Part shown: positions 60,261-64,000 of the stretch, one piece after another | Numbering within the stretch: position 1 is the stretch's first letter | Layout: each line of letters opens with the position of its first letter | Assembly (NCBI GenBank): GCA_963678705.1 | Contig: OY783210.1 | Coordinates: 18,539,331 to 18,603,330, forward strand | From: Panorpa germanica | Lineage: Eukaryota > Arthropoda > Insecta > Mecoptera > Panorpidae | Reading direction: 5' to 3' | Length of the DNA stretch: 64,000 bases | Program-made: the position numbers and the translations under genes | Notes under the pieces: model-generated | Databases searched by the model: none | Told to the model about the DNA's origin: nothing | Seen by the model: the letters and a program-made list of their open reading frames with translations, nothing else

Positions 60261-62493
60261 AATGATATTTTCTATGAATAAAAAGTCTAAATAACATAAC
60301 ATACAATTTTAAACGCATATTTCAAATGGATAAGGTGTGAGAGTTAAAATAAACAATTTTTAATTATTTTATACATCTAAATTTTTATTTGATAATGAGA
60401 GTGTAACATATTACATGATTTTTAATTATTTGTTAAATATATAATACTATTTTATAGATATTCATTTATGTTACTAATTAATTAATAGATCAAAGTTACA
60501 TAAACTCTAAATAAAATTAATTAAAAAACTATACGAAATTAATTGAATTTACGTATTTACGTAAAATAATAATAATTAAATAATAGTTACGAATATTAAT
60601 TAATTAAGAAGAGTTATTCTCTTCTAAAATTATTTTCAGTGTTACTCTAATTAATTTGGCAAGCAGATAATATGGTTGCACAAATAGGCGGCAGTGCAAG
60701 TGTATAATGTAATTCAGTAAAGAAATAATTACTTATACAATGACTAAATTCAAATTTCGCTAATCCTAACACTAACTACATTTATGCTATCTATAAAAAT
60801 TATACTAAATTATTTTATATAATTTAATATATACAATTATAACAAAATAAAAATACATCTGGTTTAAGACATTTCATTAAAATGTATCCACACTGATTTT
60901 TTGTTGATTTAGATAAGGACTGACTGTATGCTAATTAATACATTGTTCTTCATAATGATTCATTATTGTGGATACATTTTTACAACACTTTTACTTTTTA
61001 CTGCACGAACATCAAACAAAACTGTCATTACTGTTTAAACATAAACATAATATTTATGTAACACTTTTGCATAACAAACACGACACAGCTAAATGAACTT
61101 CTTACGTATTTGTTCTGTAACATTTGTGTTTTCTGAGATGTTCGTGCCAAGTCATGTCTAGTTATTAAAGAATTCAAATGTGCAATGAAAACCAATAAGT
61201 GAAACATAATAATAATATTAAATACTTGCATTATTGTTTGCATGTCAATGAAATTGAAAATTAGTTATTACTATTTAATAATAAATCAATATAATTAATA
61301 CATAATAATAACAATTGAATTTAAGTATGCTGCAGTAGACATTTTGTTTTTATTTGTAAAACTGAATATGTTTTAGAAATTAAAATAATATTCTAGATAA
61401 CTTTAGTTCTTTCATGTCAAAGGAAGATCGTAATAATAATAAAAATATAAAACTTTATAAGTATTTGCCAAATTAAATTGCAGAAAATGTTTGGTTCAAT
61501 TATAACATAATATACTACAACAGAAAAACTTTGGAAGTAGCATACTTAAATTACCACAGTTATTAATAAATAACAGGAAAATAATCTATTTGTTTCTTTA
61601 GATATTTTAACTTATTTCCAATTTGAAAGTAAACTATTTTACTTAAAATCGCATACAATATCTTTGCTACAAATTGTCATAATGAAGTAAATTTCCATTG
61701 ACTAACAAAACAGAAATCGTCTATTTTTTATTTTACTTTATTTAAAATTCTGATTTCTATTTCTTGTTAAATATATTTAAAAATTAGCAGTCATTAAGGA
61801 TACACTTCTACTTTATATTTCTTTATATTATATCTAATTAGTGGAGATATTTATTAAAATGATTAATAAACATGCAAAAATTATAATTATTTTTTTCATA
61901 TATCACAACTTTATGTGGTAAAATATGGTAAAATTCGATTTAAACTATATTTTTTAAATAATTTATTTTTAATATTTTAAAATTACGATCCAAAGATACT
62001 TTTATTAAAACTGAAGTGTATCTTTCATAAAAGTAAAAAATCTGAAACGTAATTTCAAACATTTGGAACGAGATATATAAATTAATAAATATTATGGCAT
62101 ACAAAATTAAAACATAAGCCATTATTTAAAACCTACAATTAATTTATTTACAATAATAAATCATATTTAGGAGTATAGTCTATATTAGAACGTAATCTGG
62201 ACTGGATATTATCCAATCTATTCTTTAATGTTGCATTTTCTCTACTTATTAAACAAAAGCTAAGAAGATTTCACTTTTTATAATAAATAATTTTAATACC
62301 AGTGTTTTCAAAAACAAACTGTAAATAAAATATATACTCGTAATATAATTTTTAGACTATACTCTTAATACTTTTTGACTAATTTCTTTTTTAAACACAC
62401 ATTATAATATTAAATAGTACGTTATTATTGGAAGGGCCATAAAAACATTTCTTTATGGTCATTGAACATATGCATTAAAGCCCACGATGAACT
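60261..62493. other. intergenic DNA and probable 3' flank of TSR/PLAC gene
   Basis: AT-rich. 60954-61641 is the parental counterpart of the arm segments at about 56588-57300 and 50961-51650. 61642-62478 is unique to this copy and may be an insertion here or a deletion in the arms. The short open frames have no protein signature. Confidence 0.6.
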
Positions 62494-62612
62494 TTAAGCC
62501 TCTGGTGGGGCTCTTCTGCATGATAAGCAACAGGAATTTATATAAAACTTATATTTGCAGAGACGTGCTTGTACGACTAGATGGCAGTTTGTAAAACTAT
62601 CGGTGCAGTCTT
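62494..62612 (-). CDS. TSR/PLAC gene last exon, PLAC domain
   Basis: 119 nt including TAA. It encodes KDCTDSFTNCHLVVQARLCK then YKFYINSCCLSCRRAPPEA. The six cysteines fit the PLAC pattern CxD....C..V....LC....Y...CC.SC, which closes many ADAMTS-like, papilin and lacunin proteins. Confidence 0.92.
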
Positions 62613-64000
62613 CTAAAAAAAGAAAGAAGTTACTTTATGGAGCTTAATTAGTACAAATATGGAATAATTAATCAAACAGTTTATACATACTTGGTCCAGA
62701 GTGCTTAACTGGTTCGTCTTGTACATGATTTGGTTCAGTTCTGTAATTATTATTGTCCCCCTTATGTTCAGTATGATCGGTGAAAAGAGCCTCTGTTGTT
62801 GCCGCACCTTAAAAAACATTAAATTCATTTATTAACTTTTAATTATTGTAATTGCATACATATCAGAAATCAAATTAGTTAATTTAATTATAATTGCAAG
62901 TATTTCGGAGATTAAGAAATATTTCTCATTTAAAATGGTATTATAATTGAATCAGAATTTAAATAACAATTACCATTATTATTATAACTATTATAGTGAT
63001 AAAATAATGAAGTATAATGTACCTTGTTGATTGTAGTAAGTATGCGGACAGTGGTGAGTATTACACAATCTCCTAGTCTGAGGTAGAGCATCCTCATTAC
63101 ATCCAGTAGTTAATTTATTATATTGATCTAAACATTTCACAATGCGTTTTTGAATGCCTGTTCCACATGACCTGGAACACTAAGAATAAAAACATGTAAA
63201 AAATAAAATAACAAATATACAAAAATGAAAAATGCTTATATTTACCTGAGTCCAATCACTGCTAAACCATCTTGAGTAGCAAGCTTCTCCATGAGTACAA
63301 GATCTTTCTGTTTCTGGTTTTTCATGAGCAGAGCATGTCATATTAATAGTGATAATTGGAGATCCCCTTATTTTAGCAACACAAACAACATCTCTTATTT
63401 GTTTTCCAGCCCCGCAATTTCCTAAACACTCACTCCACGGTCCAGAAAACCATTTTCCTCCACATCTCTTATCACTGGAGCATGCTCTTGACTCATCAGG
63501 TTTAGATTTTGCATCACAAGTATCGGATTCAGCCTCAAATGACCCATCAGATTGTCCGCATAAAACTGAGCGGGTTTGAACACCAGTACCGCATTCCTCG
63601 GAGCACTGAAAACAGAACAATTCGCGTTTAATACATAAGCTGTAATTGATATACAAATTAAAACTGCAGATTACTTACTTTTTGTGTCCACTCCGTAAAT
63701 ATCCACATTCCGTTATTCGGTGTGTGGCCTTCAGAACTATGTGGCCTAGGATGGTCTAAAACGTGATTTCTGGACTCGTGGTGATTTCCTCTTCCATGAT
63801 CTTGATTAACTCGATGATGTGATGGATTGTAATTAAGATTATTAACTGATGGTCTATTGATAATGACTGGAGCAATGGAGTCGTTCGTTTCGTTTACCGG
63901 AGGTCGATATTCACTGTCGATTTTATTTGAATTTGGATCGAGATTGTTTGACAAATTTATGTTTGATGATGAACAAGGTGGCATATCACATCGCTGTTTG
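62494..64000 (-). CDS. ADAMTS-like / papilin-like secreted TSR-PLAC protein, 3' end (5'-partial)
   Basis: C-terminal part of an extracellular-matrix glycoprotein of the ADAMTSL/papilin/lacunin group, read from five exons. From the window edge: the end of one TSR (KQRCDMPPCS), an Asn/His/Pro-rich linker, then three thrombospondin type-1 repeats beginning FTEWTQKCSEECGTGVQTRS, WFSGPWSECLGNCGAGKQIR and WFSSDWTQCSRSCGTGIQKR, a short acidic linker, and a PLAC domain (DCTDSFTNCHLVVQARLCKY ... SCCLSC) ending RRAPPEA-stop. Repeats 1 and 3 carry the CSxxCG O-fucosylation site and there is an NMT glycosylation sequon. No Kunitz domain or Ig domain lies between the last TSR and PLAC, which favours ADAMTS-like proteins (such as fly nolo) over papilin/lacunin. 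Orientation is convergent with brp. Family assignment is firm, orthology is not. Confidence 0.88.
62691..62807 (-). CDS. TSR/PLAC gene linker exon
   Basis: 117 nt, phase 1-1. It encodes GAATTEALFTDHTEHKGDNN and NYRTEPNHVQDEPVKHSGP, an acidic/polar linker before the PLAC domain. It has close copies in both arms of the inverted repeat. Confidence 0.85.
63023..63179 (-). CDS. TSR/PLAC gene exon with TSR 3
   Basis: 157 nt, phase 0 in and 1 out. It encodes CSRSCGTGIQKRIVKCLDQY, ...CNEDALPQTRRLCNTHHCP and HTYYNQQ, completing the third TSR. Confidence 0.9.
63246..63605 (-). CDS. TSR/PLAC gene exon with TSR 1 and TSR 2
   Basis: 120 codons, phase 0-0 (acceptor TTTTCAG, donor CAG|GTAAAT). It contains CSEECGTGVQTRSVLCGQSD with the six-Cys pattern, then WFSGPWSECLGNCGAGKQIR through ERSCTHGEACYS and the start of the third repeat (RWFSSDWTQ). 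The upstream intron is 73 nt. Confidence 0.9.
63679..64000 (-). CDS. TSR/PLAC gene exon, partial at window edge
   Basis: Runs off the window. It encodes KQRCDMPPCSSSN, a linker rich in Asn/His (NHHESRNHVLDHPRPHSSEG) and the start of a TSR (WIFTEWTQK), ending AAA|GTAAGT, phase 0. The ATG inside CDMPPC is internal, since the frame is open and TSR-like before it. Confidence 0.85.

Noticed and set aside
63349..63579. Plus-strand open frame over the TSR exon
   Set aside because: It is antisense to well-supported TSR coding sequence with correct cysteine spacing.

Overview
The window is AT-rich, intron-rich animal DNA. The recognisable genes (bruchpilot with its insect-type tail, slit, a TSR/PLAC matrix protein) point to an insect. 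The order cannot be settled from sequence alone. Transposon relics (non-LTR retrotransposon 3' ends, a tRNA-derived SINE, MITE-like elements) are spread through the non-coding DNA.

Left and centre (about 14.0-41.6 kb, + strand): most of the active-zone scaffold gene bruchpilot (brp; ELKS/CAST/ERC family). Its N-terminal exons are not recognised and probably lie left of the window or hidden in the first 14 kb. Fourteen exons plus two alternative 3' ends can be placed with consensus splice sites and consistent phase. One end is a 36-nt exon encoding the BRP C-terminus AGPAGFLKSFF. The other is a four-exon block homologous to the C-terminal part of vertebrate ELKS/ERC proteins, so the ancestral ELKS tail and the insect BRP tail occupy one locus as alternatives. 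A 339-nt, phase 0-0 cassette-like exon with a proline-rich stretch sits far out in a 14.4-kb interval.

Middle right (41.6-48.0 kb): AT-rich DNA with no coding evidence after the brp 3' ends.

48.0-60.26 kb: a giant inverted repeat (arms about 6.1 and 5.8 kb) around a centre of six alternating-orientation copies of a ~95-bp repeat. Each arm carries, from outside in: three copies of a ~20-bp motif, a decayed fragment of slit (LRR, EGF and laminin-G exons with introns retained), an unassigned open exon, the two last exons of the neighbouring TSR/PLAC gene (broken), non-coding DNA, and a satellite-like array with an exact 146-bp period (8 units left, 6 right). The arms are about 99% alike where compared, but clearly more diverged from the parental exons next door.

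Right end (64.0-62.49 kb, - strand): the 3' end of a secreted ADAMTS-like/papilin-like gene, with three thrombospondin type-1 repeats and a C-terminal PLAC domain. It is the apparent parent of the duplicated exons in the palindrome. It runs tail-to-tail with brp, so the palindrome sits between two convergent genes. A transcript across it would fold into a multi-kilobase hairpin containing slit and PLAC-gene sequence.
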